Shown here one piece after another: positions 25,872 to 36,111 of a stretch of 57,080 nt of DNA. The position numbers and the translations under genes were made by a program. The stretch's first letter is position 1; every line of letters begins with the position of its first letter. The notes beneath the pieces are model-generated. The model was not told the origin of the DNA, did no database searches, and saw only the letters and a program-made list of their open reading frames with translations. The DNA comes from JAJTFW01 sp903922455 (lineage in GTDB: Bacteria > Bacteroidota > Bacteroidia > AKYH767-A > OLB10): assembly GCA_943329665.2 (NCBI GenBank), contig CALQEU020000022.1, positions 1 to 57,080 on the forward strand, given 5' to 3'.

Positions 25872-27746
25872 TCAGGAATTGATCTGATTCTTTTCCATCC
25901 AATTTTCTAGCACCGTACATAACCACATGTCGAGCCAACGCACCTGCTTATCTCCTTTCTGAAAGCGACTCCAAGTATCTAACAGATAGTCACCCTGAAT
26001 GAAATCTCGCTTTGCTAAATTTTGAATGGAGTGCTCACACAAGGGCTTCAGTTCTTTTCGTAACCATACTTCCCAAGGAAATACGAATCCCATCTTCGGT
26101 CGATGCACCACCTCAGGTGGAAGTAAAGTGCCTAAGCTATCTACTAATAATTTTTTAGGAATGATGGGCTTTTTGTACTCGTCCGAGATTCCTAACACAT
26201 ATTCTACTAACTGATAATCTAAGAACGGTACTCGCACCTCTAAAGCCACCGCCATGCTCATCTGGTCCGTGTCACGAAGTAATACGTTTTGCATGTAACT
26301 GGTAATTTCTGCAATGCTGACTTGACTTAACAACGGGATTGCCTTACCGTTATGGTCCAATTCAATATCTAAAACTCGTTGCATCGCATCCGCGGAAAAA
26401 GTTTTTAGACTAAGAATAGATTTTACATAATCTGGTGATCCAACTTGCCTGGAGAGCGGAAATGTATTTCTTAAACTTGCATCCTTTAATCCTAATACTT
26501 GAGCCATTTTCGCAGAAGAAGTATCTTTCTTCACGCTCGCATAAAGGCGACCTGCCAATTGCCTTAAAGACTGTGGGAATTGATATAGCCATGCTTGCTC
26601 TTGTAATTTTAAACTGCGATTGAATACCGGATATCCAGCAAAGATCTCATCCCCGCCTAAACCGGATAATGCCATGGTGATTCCAGCCTGACGAGTAATC
26701 TTGGAGACCGTGTATGAGTTTGGTCCATCTCCACTCGGATGGTCAAGGGATGCGAGTGCTTCTGGTAATTCACGTAGGAAATCATCTGGTGTTAGTCGGA
26801 ATTCATGATGATCGGTTCCAAATTTATTCGCAACTAATCGCGCAAATTTCGCTTCACTAAATTCTTCTTCGTCAAAAACAATGGTAAATGTTTTTACTTG
26901 TTGAGTTTGAATCTGACTCATCAATCCAACAACAGCACTAGAATCAATTCCTCCACTTAAAAATGCACCAAAAGGTACATCGCTTATTAATCTTCTTTCA
27001 ACGGCATTGTATAAAAGTGTATGAACATCTTTGCATACTTCAGTATATTTTTTTCCTTCAGAAGCAGAAGAATAATTCTCACGAGGAGACCACCATCGTT
27101 GAATATCCATTTTCCCCTCTTTCAAAGTGAGATGATGCCCAGGTAAGAGCATAAAGATATCTTTTACGAGCGTGTTGGGTGCATGCACCGTTTGATAGCT
27201 AAAATACTCTTGCAATACATCCTTATTAATTTTTCGAGGCACAAGTCCAGACGCTAATATTCCCCGCACTTCAGAGCTAAATAAGAAAACTTCATTTTGC
27301 ATCGAATAGTAAAGCGGTTTGATGCCCAATCGGTCACGTGCAATAAATAATTCCTTGGTTTGTTTATTCCATATAGCAAAAGAGAACATACCATTGAACT
27401 TGTGTAAGCATTCCTCCCCCCATGTTACATAGGCAGCAAGAATTACTTCAGTATCATTTTGTGATTTAAATAAATAGTTCGGAAGCTCTTTTCTGATTTC
27501 TTTAAAATTATAAATTTCTCCGTTGAAAACAATGCAAAGATTTTCATACTGATCAAACATCGGTTGGTGTCCTGCTGGACTTAAATCCAAGATAGCTAGA
27601 CGACGATGTCCTAAAGCTATATTTTCTTCAACAAATAATCCATCGTCATCAGGTCCACGATGTGCAATGGCATCATTCATGGCAGTAACATAACGATACG
27701 CTACGTCCGTGCTTTTCAATCCATATATTCCACTTATGCCACACAT
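25872..27746 (-). CDS. asnB: Asparagine synthetase-like glutamine amidotransferase
   Basis: 624 aa. The Ntn-type glutaminase domain begins MCGISGIYG with catalytic Cys2 (after Met removal), and RRLAILDLSPAGHQPM, FNGEIYN and SQNDTEVIL contact glutamine. The synthetase domain has the PP-loop LSGGIDSSAV (264-270) and LGGDEIFAGYP. Homologues occur inside many exopolysaccharide and exosortase-linked clusters, where they are thought to amidate a uronic acid or another carboxylated sugar rather than make free asparagine. Its operon position favours that. The next gene (27751) is 4 nt away. Confidence 0.93.
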   Translation of the reverse strand: MCGISGIYGLKSTDVAYRYVTAMNDAIAHRGPDDDGLFVEENIALGHRRLAILDLSPAGHQPMFDQYENLCIVFNGEIYNFKEIRKELPNYLFKSQNDTEVILAAYVTWGEECLHKFNGMFSFAIWNKQTKELFIARDRLGIKPLYYSMQNEVFLFSSEVRGILASGLVPRKINKDVLQEYFSYQTVHAPNTLVKDIFMLLPGHHLTLKEGKMDIQRWWSPRENYSSASEGKKYTEVCKDVHTLLYNAVERRLISDVPFGAFLSGGIDSSAVVGLMSQIQTQQVKTFTIVFDEEEFSEAKFARLVANKFGTDHHEFRLTPDDFLRELPEALASLDHPSGDGPNSYTVSKITRQAGITMALSGLGGDEIFAGYPVFNRSLKLQEQAWLYQFPQSLRQLAGRLYASVKKDTSSAKMAQVLGLKDASLRNTFPLSRQVGSPDYVKSILSLKTFSADAMQRVLDIELDHNGKAIPLLSQVSIAEITSYMQNVLLRDTDQMSMAVALEVRVPFLDYQLVEYVLGISDEYKKPIIPKKLLVDSLGTLLPPEVVHRPKMGFVFPWEVWLRKELKPLCEHSIQNLAKRDFIQGDYLLDTWSRFQKGDKQVRWLDMWLCTVLENWMEKNQINS

Positions 27747-27750
27747 AGTA

Positions 27751-28818
27751 TTATTGTTCCATTATTTTCCAAACGGTGTCAGCCCATATTTTTGGTGTTA
27801 TATTCTGTGACAGTTTTTTACTTTCTTCTCCCATGCTAAGCAATACATCATCATTTAACTGAATGATTTTTATAAGGGCTTCCCTTACGGACGAAACGCT
27901 TTTTGGTTGGGTAAAAAAACCATTTTTTCCTTCATGGAGAAATGCTGTAGCAGCACTGGTTGTTGAACTGCAAATGAGAGGAAAACCTGCTGCAGCAAAT
28001 TCATGGACCACCACACCCCAATGCTCATAGTGAGCAGGAAGAATAAATACACCAGTTTGTGCTAAGTACGGAGCTAACTCTTCCGGTTGAATAAAACCTA
28101 TCTTTTTGATGGATGGATGATCCGGAAATTCAGCATCTAATTCCCCTTTTCCAATACACCATAATTCCCAATCTTTCCGCTCCTCAGTCGTTAACGATGA
28201 AAAGGCAGTCCACAGCTCACGTATTCCTTTCAATTCGGTATATCGACCCATGAATATAAAACGATGAGGAAAGGATTGTTTTTTACTTTCTCTATTTTGT
28301 ACTTCATAATTCGCAAACAAAGGAGTATCTGCAGAATACATGCCCATTAATAACCTCTCGTTCTTAAAACCAAGTTTGCGGGCATACTTGGCGTTAGGTT
28401 CTCCGGGTACCCAACAATGTGTAAACAATGCGGGGAGGTATAATGGTCCCATTAAACTTGCCACTCGTTGTTTTAAAGTTCCAAGCCAAGGATTGTCTAA
28501 ACTTAATACTACAGGAATTTTCTTTTTTAAATATTTCGCAACACCCAAATATCCTTTGTCCGCCCATCCACATATAAAAACAAAGTCAGGATTAATATGC
28601 TTTACCAATTCTATGAGAGATGAATTATTATAATCTTTCCGTTCGTACAATTTAATATTTTCTTTTAAATTGAATTGAAAAGGAGCAACGGCTACTATTG
28701 GATAGCGCATAAGATGTACTTCAACTTCGTGTGAAGCTGCTAACTGTTCCACACAGGCTTGCACATATCCGGCTAACTCAAAGTACAGGAAGAGTGCTTT
28801 CTTTCGCGGTAGGGTCAT
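27751..28818 (-). CDS. Family 4 glycosyltransferase
   Basis: 355 aa, GT-B fold. The N-terminus KKALFLYFELAGYVQACVEQL is the acceptor domain. The C-terminal domain shows FIFMGRYTELKGIRELW, a hallmark GT4 turn, and EHWGVVVHEFAAAGFPLICSSTT, the donor E-x7-E equivalent. Its start overlaps the 3' end of the polymerase gene by 41 bp. It is probably a peripheral cytoplasmic enzyme adding one residue of the repeat unit. Sugar specificity cannot be read. Confidence 0.88.
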   Translation of the reverse strand: MTLPRKKALFLYFELAGYVQACVEQLAASHEVEVHLMRYPIVAVAPFQFNLKENIKLYERKDYNNSSLIELVKHINPDFVFICGWADKGYLGVAKYLKKKIPVVLSLDNPWLGTLKQRVASLMGPLYLPALFTHCWVPGEPNAKYARKLGFKNERLLMGMYSADTPLFANYEVQNRESKKQSFPHRFIFMGRYTELKGIRELWTAFSSLTTEERKDWELWCIGKGELDAEFPDHPSIKKIGFIQPEELAPYLAQTGVFILPAHYEHWGVVVHEFAAAGFPLICSSTTSAATAFLHEGKNGFFTQPKSVSSVREALIKIIQLNDDVLLSMGEESKKLSQNITPKIWADTVWKIMEQ

Positions 28819-30091
28819 GTGTATTATACTGTAATAGAGTTATGGCTAAAAGTGCAATGATGGTAAATGGATTTAAGGAAGCTTGAAACCAGGCTTCAAA
28901 TGAAATAGAGAACATAATGGCAAACATGGTTGGAAATGCAAGGTGATTGTTTCTTGAAGCTCTTATAAAATTTGAAAAGAATCCATATAGGTAAAAGCAT
29001 AATCCAACAATACCTGTATTTAACCAAATAGCTAAGTACGTATTGTGAACACCACCTTGATGACCGAGCATATTTAACCAATTTTTATTTTTTTCGAAGA
29101 GCCATTCCTCAAAGGCAAAACCTCTTCCTAAAAAGAAATAATATTTTTGAATTTGTTCCATTGCAAAAGTCCATGCAATCAATCGACCTGATCCATCATT
29201 CAAATGTTCTACACGCATGTATGCGCCTAATCCCAAACTAGTAATGATGTAGGGTAGGTTCTCATTGATGATTTGAAACAAAAGTGCAACCACTAGCACA
29301 ATCACAAATCCAATCCAAGGGGAAAGTTTATAGAATCGTGCAAACATCATGAAAATCATTATTGAAAAAATAGAGTTGCGTGAACTTGCCAATAGAATGG
29401 ACAGGATGATTGCTCCAAAAACGATAATTTTTTCAGGAAGTGTAAATATTTTCGGATACATTTCAATAGCAATGTAAACCACAATGAAAAACAAAGTACT
29501 AAATGTACCAACGCCATTTGGATTTCCTAAAAGTCCATTGTATCGACCTTCTAAATAAGTCCAATCTACGGGTAAAATAAAAATCATAATAAACGCTATG
29601 ATATATAATATGGTACCCATCCATATTGTCTTTCTTAAAAAATCTTGGCCTTCCACTTGCAGTTGGCGAAGAAAGTAATTGGGAATTACGGCCACCATTA
29701 AAAAGAATGAAAGTGTTTTTTGAAAGGATAAAATAGGAGTAGGATGTTTAGTACTGAGAAAGAAGGCTAATATAAAAAAAGGAATAAACGCGTAGTATAT
29801 TTTACTTCTTAGTGGAAAATTTTTTGAATTGAGAAAGAAGAAGGCACATGCTGTTAATAGAGCAATGTCTTTTCCGAGGGTTGCAAAATTAAATTCCCAA
29901 TGTCGATTGTCGGATAAATAACATATTAACGCAATAGATAATACAATTTCTGTATAATACCCCTTTTGACGATAAATAAAAAAAGCAGCAGGAACCAATG
30001 CCATGGCAGTGACATCAACCGCAATACCAACAAACACCCAGATGAGTGAGATGATAATGAATTGGTAGTTCTCTTTCGCGTAGGTTAGCAT
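28778..30091 (-). CDS. O-antigen ligase/polymerase-like membrane protein (Wzy type)
   Basis: 437 aa with about ten or more hydrophobic spans. A large loop near the C-terminal third contains RVEHLNDGSGRLIAWTFAM, GRGFAFEEWL and LGHQGGVHNTYLAIWLNTG. The R-x-x-W and H-N-x-Y-L motifs there are typical of the Wzy_C/O-antigen ligase domain. It should polymerise lipid-linked repeat units at the outer face of the inner membrane. Being next to glycosyltransferases in a Wzc-led operon, polymerase is more likely than ligase. It overlaps the next gene by 41 bp. Confidence 0.88.
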   Translation of the reverse strand: MLTYAKENYQFIIISLIWVFVGIAVDVTAMALVPAAFFIYRQKGYYTEIVLSIALICYLSDNRHWEFNFATLGKDIALLTACAFFFLNSKNFPLRSKIYYAFIPFFILAFFLSTKHPTPILSFQKTLSFFLMVAVIPNYFLRQLQVEGQDFLRKTIWMGTILYIIAFIMIFILPVDWTYLEGRYNGLLGNPNGVGTFSTLFFIVVYIAIEMYPKIFTLPEKIIVFGAIILSILLASSRNSIFSIMIFMMFARFYKLSPWIGFVIVLVVALLFQIINENLPYIITSLGLGAYMRVEHLNDGSGRLIAWTFAMEQIQKYYFFLGRGFAFEEWLFEKNKNWLNMLGHQGGVHNTYLAIWLNTGIVGLCFYLYGFFSNFIRASRNNHLAFPTMFAIMFSISFEAWFQASLNPFTIIALLAITLLQYNTHDPTAKESTLPVL

Positions 30092-30093
30092 CC

Positions 30094-31200
30094 TTAGGCC
30101 ATGAAATTATCAAATAAATCAAGATGCAGGCGTGCTACTTTTTTCCAAGTGAATTTTTCGACCACTTTTTGATAAGATTTATCCGATAATGCTTTCTTTT
30201 CTTCAGGTTTTAATTGGTAAAATTGTTGAATCGCCCATTTTAGCGCCCTAATATTAGCCGTTTCGATTATATACCCATTATCGGAATTCACTAACTCGGC
30301 AGTAGCTCCAGTATCCGTTACAATGATGGGCATGGAGGCTGCCATAGCTTCTAAAACTACGGTGGGCATGCCCTCAAAAAGGGTGGGAAATACAAATAAA
30401 TCGTTGCTTTCGTATAAGGAAATTAAAAGTTCATCATCTGCAAATCCCACGAAATTCACGTTTGGGAAATTATATTCTTTAATATACTGTTCATATAATG
30501 GACCCTTCCCAACAATATTAAATTGGAGTCGATTCATGTACCCTTCTTTATTGAGTTGGCGAACAGCTTCCATTAATATATTTATTCCTTTATTGAATGC
30601 AAATCGACCGACAAAGAGTAAAGAAATTTTTTCATCTGTAAACTTTCGCTCTAGAGGAGGTCCAGGATTTACAGCATTTGGTAGAACGACTACTTTACTT
30701 TTTCCATTTACTATTTCCTTGTGTAAAATGTGCGTTAGTTTTCCTCCAAGAGAAATGATTTTTGCAGTATGTCTGAATTGATATTTTTCTAATACCCGTA
30801 ACGGAAGCGTTTTTATTCGATCTGTGAATGTCAAACTTTGAAAAGGTTCTAATCCATGAGGATTGACTATCGTTCTATTTCCGATTTTGGGCAAACCTTT
30901 TAATACACTGAGTCCTTGTGCATACACGATGGCATTAGGATATTGTTTGATGATTGCAAAAGTAAGTTTAGAATATTCCCAACATTTTTTAATGTATAAT
31001 CCATCAAATTTAAATGGGATACTGATTTCTTTTATGCCCATTTCAGGTCGAAAGACAACTTGGGTGTGGGGATGAACTACAATTAAATCAATTTCATTTG
31101 TTTTTGCAAGTTCTTCAATAAGCAGAAAAGAATGACGTTGCATACCACCAACCGCATGAGGAAAAACCCCATCCGTAATGAATAAAAGTTGTTTGCGCAC
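30094..31200 (-). CDS. Family 4 glycosyltransferase
   Basis: 368 aa from a GTG start directly after the epimerase. The N-terminus RKQLLFITDGVFPHAVGGMQRHS has the glycine-rich GT4 acceptor loop. The C-terminal domain has LLFVGRFAFNKGINILMEAV and FPTLFEGMPTVVLEAMAASMPIIV, the conserved E-x7-E donor motif, with VGKGPLYEQY between. This is a clear GT4 (RfaB/WcaI-like) enzyme. It sits 2 bp from the polymerase gene. Confidence 0.93.
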   Translation of the reverse strand: MRKQLLFITDGVFPHAVGGMQRHSFLLIEELAKTNEIDLIVVHPHTQVVFRPEMGIKEISIPFKFDGLYIKKCWEYSKLTFAIIKQYPNAIVYAQGLSVLKGLPKIGNRTIVNPHGLEPFQSLTFTDRIKTLPLRVLEKYQFRHTAKIISLGGKLTHILHKEIVNGKSKVVVLPNAVNPGPPLERKFTDEKISLLFVGRFAFNKGINILMEAVRQLNKEGYMNRLQFNIVGKGPLYEQYIKEYNFPNVNFVGFADDELLISLYESNDLFVFPTLFEGMPTVVLEAMAASMPIIVTDTGATAELVNSDNGYIIETANIRALKWAIQQFYQLKPEEKKALSDKSYQKVVEKFTWKKVARLHLDLFDNFMA

Positions 31201-31205
31201 AGTTG

Positions 31206-32111
31206 TTATTTTTCGATTAGCGTTCTAATTCCTTCGTTAATCCCAATGAGTGGTTCCCAGCCAATGGACTTCAATTTGCTTACATCTGCTAATAAATGCA
31301 TGCGTTCTACTTTGCGTACACGATTAGGATCCACTTCAATTTCTATTTTCTCTCCTAACTCTGTTGTAAAAGCATCTACGATTTCAGTAACCGCATACTC
31401 TATACCACGCCCTAAATTGAAGGTGTCAATTCCGGAGTTTACTTTTTGTAATAAAGTAGATACAGCATTGGCCATATCGGAAGTATGAATAAAATCACGC
31501 TTAGGAGTTAAATTTCCCAGGTTGATTTTTCGTAATCCACTATTAACTTGATTTTGTATTTCAGGAATCAGATGTGGATTGGTTTCGTTCGGACCAAAAG
31601 CATTGAAGAATCTACAAATAATGGTTGGTGTACCAGTCATTAAATGAAATTCATTGCATAAATGTTCTCCTGTCAATTTACTTAAGCCGTAAACATCCAA
31701 AGGACCAGTTTGATGTTTCTCAGTTACCGCTTCGTCATATATGGGATATACTGCCGCTGTTGAAGCAAAAAATAATTTCTTTATTTTTTGCTTTTGGCAA
31801 GCCTGAAGAATATGTGTCGTACCACGAATATTTATGTCGCTCGACTCGTAAGGGTGTTGATTACAATAGGGGATAAAATGAACGGCAGCAAGATGAATTA
31901 CTATGTCAGGTTGTATTATTGCAAAGGCTTCATCAATTTTTTCCTTGTCTCGAATATCGATATGGAAGAAATGACTATCTGGCACTGAAATAAACGCTCT
32001 TTTTCCAAAGGAAAGATTATCAATTACAAATATTTCATGATTTTCTTTTTGCAGTTTGTTGATCACAGCGCTGCCAATAAATCCTGCCCCCCCAGTGATA
32101 AGTGTTTTCAT
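31206..32111 (-). CDS. NAD-dependent sugar epimerase/dehydratase (GalE-like SDR)
   Basis: 301 aa, extended short-chain dehydrogenase. The NAD-binding loop GGAGFIGSAV is at the N-terminus, and ASTAAVYP followed by YGLSKLTGE gives the catalytic Ser and YxxxK. HLAAVHFIPYC and RFFNAFGPNE are typical of UDP-glucose 4-epimerase relatives. It probably epimerises or otherwise modifies a UDP-sugar for the repeat unit. The exact product cannot be assigned. Confidence 0.9.
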   Translation of the reverse strand: MKTLITGGAGFIGSAVINKLQKENHEIFVIDNLSFGKRAFISVPDSHFFHIDIRDKEKIDEAFAIIQPDIVIHLAAVHFIPYCNQHPYESSDINIRGTTHILQACQKQKIKKLFFASTAAVYPIYDEAVTEKHQTGPLDVYGLSKLTGEHLCNEFHLMTGTPTIICRFFNAFGPNETNPHLIPEIQNQVNSGLRKINLGNLTPKRDFIHTSDMANAVSTLLQKVNSGIDTFNLGRGIEYAVTEIVDAFTTELGEKIEIEVDPNRVRKVERMHLLADVSKLKSIGWEPLIGINEGIRTLIEK

Positions 32112-32148
32112 ATTTATTTACTATAGTTTAATTGAGTCTTAATTTAGT

Positions 32149-33288
32149 TCAATTAAGATTTTTCATTAATTCACTGTAATTATTTAATTGCGCATTTTTT
32201 GTAAAGTGTAGATTTACCAGATTGATCATCCTAGATCGAGTTGTAAAATCAACATTCTGAATATTTGGTAAGGGTTTACCGTTAGCAATGATTCCACATT
32301 GATGCACTTTTACAAAATCACTGTAATCGCCAATATTATTCGTGATAATTATCTGAAGACCTGCACTTAGATATTCTGCAAATTTTGTAGGCGATGCAAC
32401 GCGATTGGTTACACTGTCTTCTCTGATTAATATTCCCATATCACAAGCCGATAAAACAATGGGTACCTCATGATGATTCACCCATTTTTGCATGATTTGA
32501 CCTGGGAATTCTTTTTCTAATTGCTGGATATTAGCGTCAGGCTTAGAAAGAAAAAGTACTTTATTATCTGATTTTTGATTTAAGAAGGGAGCCAGGTAAT
32601 TGTATAATATAGAAAAGGACTGCCAACCAGCTGTAGAACCAGAATAAGCCAAAACAATGTCTTGAGACTGAAGCCCTATGTTTTCTCGTGCTTGCTTTTT
32701 CTCAATATCAGTCGGTGTTTTGGGTGAAAAGCTACTGTTTAAAGTGCATGGAATAACCACATGCTTTCCGGAGGCATAACTATATTGTTTATGCCAATAA
32801 TCGATGAGTTTTTCCGTCACCGCAATTCGATAATCACTTTCAATTACTGCTCGTTGTTCGAGATGATCAATTTCTTTTTTCCATTGATCCACTACATTTA
32901 CTTCATACTCTCTCCATTCCGCAGCTATTGCACCCCTACCATCAAAACAAACGTTCTTTACACTTGTAGAATTTCTTATTTTAAGCGCCATATTGGCTGC
33001 GATAACATTTCGAGCAATGATACTGGTAGGTCGTAAAAAAAAACAAAGAATCCACAATTGAAAAACATTTATTCTCCAATAGGTAGCCCTGGGTAACATA
33101 GGTAGAATGATTGCATTTGGTAATTCTTTCTTTATTATTTTTCTGCTACTGCTGAAATCATGTAATGAAATAAAGGCAACCAATCGAATGTTTGCATTTA
33201 GTTTAAGATTTAAAAATGAAATTACATCAGCAACCTGACTAGAGAATACTCCAGATGGCGGTTCGGCATATGTTAAGTAAAATTTCAT
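32149..33288 (-). CDS. Probable GT-B glycosyltransferase (divergent)
   Basis: 379 aa. Recognisable GT4-like features are LAYSGSTAGWQSFSIL, a GT-B linker turn, VPIVLSACDMGILIRED, and SPTKFAEYLSAGLQIIITNNIGD, which occupies the usual donor-site helix. The N-terminal half (KFYLTYAEPPSGVFSSQVADVI) is poorly conserved. It is one of six glycosyltransferases here and the least certain. It follows the GT2 gene by 19 bp and precedes a 37-bp gap before the epimerase gene. Confidence 0.75.
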   Translation of the reverse strand: MKFYLTYAEPPSGVFSSQVADVISFLNLKLNANIRLVAFISLHDFSSSRKIIKKELPNAIILPMLPRATYWRINVFQLWILCFFLRPTSIIARNVIAANMALKIRNSTSVKNVCFDGRGAIAAEWREYEVNVVDQWKKEIDHLEQRAVIESDYRIAVTEKLIDYWHKQYSYASGKHVVIPCTLNSSFSPKTPTDIEKKQARENIGLQSQDIVLAYSGSTAGWQSFSILYNYLAPFLNQKSDNKVLFLSKPDANIQQLEKEFPGQIMQKWVNHHEVPIVLSACDMGILIREDSVTNRVASPTKFAEYLSAGLQIIITNNIGDYSDFVKVHQCGIIANGKPLPNIQNVDFTTRSRMINLVNLHFTKNAQLNNYSELMKNLN

Positions 33289-33307
33289 TTAAAATTTAAA
33301 GCGATTT

Positions 33308-34261
33308 TTAATGGATCGTATCGTTTGGTGGATTTACAATTCTACTTGCTAATTCGGCAATCCTAAATCCAAAAATATTATATACTGATAGATATTTTTT
33401 TGATGTAGAAAGTGTCGGTTCGTTAATCTTGATTTGTTGAATATATTTTTGATGTAATTTAATCGCTTCTTTTTTATTGTACTTGTAAAGAATGCGTATA
33501 CTGTCAAACATGATTTTTCGAAATGATTCTAATCGCTGGGGTTTGAGCATAGAATTTGCCGATAAGTACTGGTAAATCCTTTCTCTTAAATTAATAAATC
33601 GAATCCATTTTCCAGCGGGATCCGATTTGGTAATAGACCCACTGATTCGTTCTCTGTTATAACTAATAATTTTTGAATCAAACAGTACTAAACTTCCAGA
33701 GACAAGCATCCTAAACATTAAATCATATTCTTGGCTACTTAATAGTTCTTCTGTCCATCCCCTAACAGCAATTACATTTTCTCTTCGGTATAAATTGGAT
33801 GTTGTAACTCCTAATCTTCCTTCTAAAAGGCCACACCATGAATCATCGGCAGGGAACGTATAGGTCTCAAATGTTCCATCAATATTTTTGTGTTGAAAGT
33901 CATTCACGATAATATCAGGTGAATAACTACATTCAGAAATAATTTTAATCTGATGTTCAAATTTATCTGGAAATAAAATGTCATCCGCATCAAAAAATTG
34001 GATAAAATCACCCTTCGCAATGGCTAAACCTCTATTCCGAGTATAAGTAGCACCTCTATTTTTTTCATTTAAATAGAGGAATATTTTGTTGGGAAATTTC
34101 TCTTGTAGGTTTCGTATTATTTTAATCGTGTTATCAGTTGAGCCATCATCAATGCAGATAATTTCTCTAGCAGGATGAGTTTGATTAAGGACAGATTGTA
34201 ATCCTTCCTCGATGTATGTCTCAACATTGTAACAGGGAATTATGACGGAAATAGACACCAT
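33308..34261 (-). CDS. Family 2 glycosyltransferase
   Basis: 317 aa. GT-A domain: VSISVIIPCYNVETYIEEGL, EIICIDDGSTDNTIKII, NRGATYTRNRGLAIAKGDFIQFFDADD (DxD-type metal site) and WTEELLSSQEYDLMFRML, where the acidic pair is consistent with the catalytic base. The start shares one base with the deacetylase-like gene stop (TAATG), so the two are translationally coupled. Sugar unknown. Confidence 0.93.
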   Translation of the reverse strand: MVSISVIIPCYNVETYIEEGLQSVLNQTHPAREIICIDDGSTDNTIKIIRNLQEKFPNKIFLYLNEKNRGATYTRNRGLAIAKGDFIQFFDADDILFPDKFEHQIKIISECSYSPDIIVNDFQHKNIDGTFETYTFPADDSWCGLLEGRLGVTTSNLYRRENVIAVRGWTEELLSSQEYDLMFRMLVSGSLVLFDSKIISYNRERISGSITKSDPAGKWIRFINLRERIYQYLSANSMLKPQRLESFRKIMFDSIRILYKYNKKEAIKLHQKYIQQIKINEPTLSTSKKYLSVYNIFGFRIAELASRIVNPPNDTIH

Positions 34262-35337
34262 TATTTCTGAACTGGTTTAAGTTTTAAATAATTATCTGCA
34301 ATCTTCATATAGTCAGTTTCAATCTTGTGATTCTTATCAACTGATTTTAAGAATTTATCAAATATATAGAGATTATGACGCCCCAGCATTTTTGGGTGGG
34401 ATACAAGATGTAAATAATTCGTTTGAATTAAATGTTGTTTATAAATATAGAGCTTCATTAAACTTAAATTTTCAAACGAAGCTACTTCGTGGGTTCTACT
34501 GAAAATACTAATTCCTTTAGTAGAACGTGGTTGATGACCTTCAATTGGATAAGATGCTTGTCCTTCTCCCCTCCCATAATCTTTGTCTAAATTGAAAATA
34601 TTAAGTAGTTTTTTATAAATTCTATCCAGTATATCTAGGTTTTTGGAAATTGGAATTAGCGAACTTCCAATTTGAATAAATTTTCCATTTAAATCTTCTT
34701 CTACCACTTTGTTTTCAAAATGATAGACATGATCTTTCGGTGCATCCGAATAGTCAAAGAATTGAGCATTTGAAAATTGATACAATCCATTAACAACGGT
34801 TAAATCATATAAAATTCCGTGTTCAATAAATTGATCCTTGATATCACTAAAAGGTTGAATGGACCATCCTCCTGCACGAAAGGCATTTATTTTATAGTTC
34901 GGAAAATGAGGAAGAATAATATCTTTTAGTATTTGAACCGAAGAAGTGAAGACTTCCTTTTTGTCAACATTAGACAATTGATGGAATCGATATCTTGAAA
35001 TATTCAATAAATCAAATTCGCGCGTAGTTGGATCATAAATAGCATCTAACCAGTGTGGGTGAATATGAGGTTGAACATAATGTCCAGCTTTCACCATTTC
35101 GATCAATTGATTTCCTATTTCTTTTAGATCTTCTAAGCATTCTGGATTTGTTTTCCCTTGTTCTTTTAATCGACATAAATAGGTAGCATCAACGAAAAAA
35201 ACAGCTTTTGCACCATATAGTTTTAATTTATCTAGCAAAAGTTGAGTTGGCTGTAGTATACAGTCTAAGGGACGGCCGCTTCTTCTTCCAAGAAAAAGTT
35301 CATAATCAAAGGTGATGAGTAAGTTTTTGGTATTCAT
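34261..35337 (-). CDS. Polysaccharide deacetylase-superfamily protein
   Basis: 358 aa. The N-terminus LLITFDYELFLGRRSG has the TFD motif of NodB-type carbohydrate esterases, and VQPHIHPHWLDAIYDP supplies the metal-binding histidines. AKAVFFVDATYLCRL matches the barrel's second strand, and NAFRAGGWSIQPFS resembles the RxGxW/xP box. It may N-deacetylate an amino sugar of the repeat unit, but no signal peptide is seen, so it may act on a lipid-linked precursor in the cytoplasm. It resembles the deacetylase-like proteins of other exopolysaccharide clusters. Confidence 0.78.
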   Translation of the reverse strand: MNTKNLLITFDYELFLGRRSGRPLDCILQPTQLLLDKLKLYGAKAVFFVDATYLCRLKEQGKTNPECLEDLKEIGNQLIEMVKAGHYVQPHIHPHWLDAIYDPTTREFDLLNISRYRFHQLSNVDKKEVFTSSVQILKDIILPHFPNYKINAFRAGGWSIQPFSDIKDQFIEHGILYDLTVVNGLYQFSNAQFFDYSDAPKDHVYHFENKVVEEDLNGKFIQIGSSLIPISKNLDILDRIYKKLLNIFNLDKDYGRGEGQASYPIEGHQPRSTKGISIFSRTHEVASFENLSLMKLYIYKQHLIQTNYLHLVSHPKMLGRHNLYIFDKFLKSVDKNHKIETDYMKIADNYLKLKPVQK

Positions 35338-35346
35338 AAAAATATT

Positions 35347-36111
35347 TTAATTTTTTGGTTTTACTTTAGGTTCTGCAATCAATAGGTATCCGTTTTTGAA
35401 TGTACGATTCCCCGGTTCATAAGGTTTCGGATCATAAAGGTCAATGATTCGACCATCAAAACAATGTTCGTGGGTGATTATTTTATAATTATTTCGAAGT
35501 TCATGTTCAATTTTTCTGGGACTATATTCAACGTAGTATAAATCAGGGTATAAGGTGTCTTTTAAATTTAATGCATGTGGATATTGAATCAATAATTTCC
35601 CATCAGGCTCTAAAAGTAAGTGAACTTTTCTAAAAAAAGCCATCAAACGGCTGGGTGGCATAAATTCTAGAATGGAAACGCTGTAAATAAGTTTGAATTT
35701 GTGATTAAAGTCATGGTTTAAAAAGTTATCTAAAATAATTGTTGCCGTCGGCATACGCTTTCTAGCCAGATTTACCATATCGTTGTTGATGTCTATTCCA
35801 GTTAAATCATATTTTCCTTCCCATCTTTTTAAGTACGCACCTGCGCCACACTCAATATCAAGAATTCGATCTCCCTCGTTGAGATTTTGTTCAACGAGTG
35901 TTTCCAATCGAACATGTATTTTATCAATGGCTTCTTGTACAGTAGGCTTTTCAGAAAATCCTGCCATCTTTTGCAGACTTAAATTAGTATCGATCTTGTT
36001 GCGCTTGTAAATTCCTAAACGAGATGTCAATATCGAATCTATCCCCAACTTAATGAAGATATTGTTCAACAAAATATTGTTAGTTAAGAAAAAAAATAAT
36101 TTCGAAATCAT
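35347..36111 (-). CDS. Class I SAM-dependent methyltransferase
   Basis: 254 aa. The SAM-binding motif I is ILDIECGAGAYLKRW, with Glu in place of the more usual Gly in the loop, and motif II is LTGIDINNDMVNLARKRM. The post-I and motif III regions are SVSILEFMPPSRLMAFFRKV and LLEPDGKLLIQYP. It lies directly downstream of the FemAB-like gene (no gap) and 9 bp from the deacetylase-like gene. Probable sugar or lipid-intermediate methylation; target unknown. Confidence 0.85.
   Translation of the reverse strand: MISKLFFFLTNNILLNNIFIKLGIDSILTSRLGIYKRNKIDTNLSLQKMAGFSEKPTVQEAIDKIHVRLETLVEQNLNEGDRILDIECGAGAYLKRWEGKYDLTGIDINNDMVNLARKRMPTATIILDNFLNHDFNHKFKLIYSVSILEFMPPSRLMAFFRKVHLLLEPDGKLLIQYPHALNLKDTLYPDLYYVEYSPRKIEHELRNNYKIITHEHCFDGRIIDLYDPKPYEPGNRTFKNGYLLIAEPKVKPKN

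Noticed and set aside
25861..25938. N-terminal extension of the GT4 protein to 25938
   Set aside because: It overlaps the asnB coding end and lacks glycosyltransferase similarity; a GTG at 25860 fits the family start.
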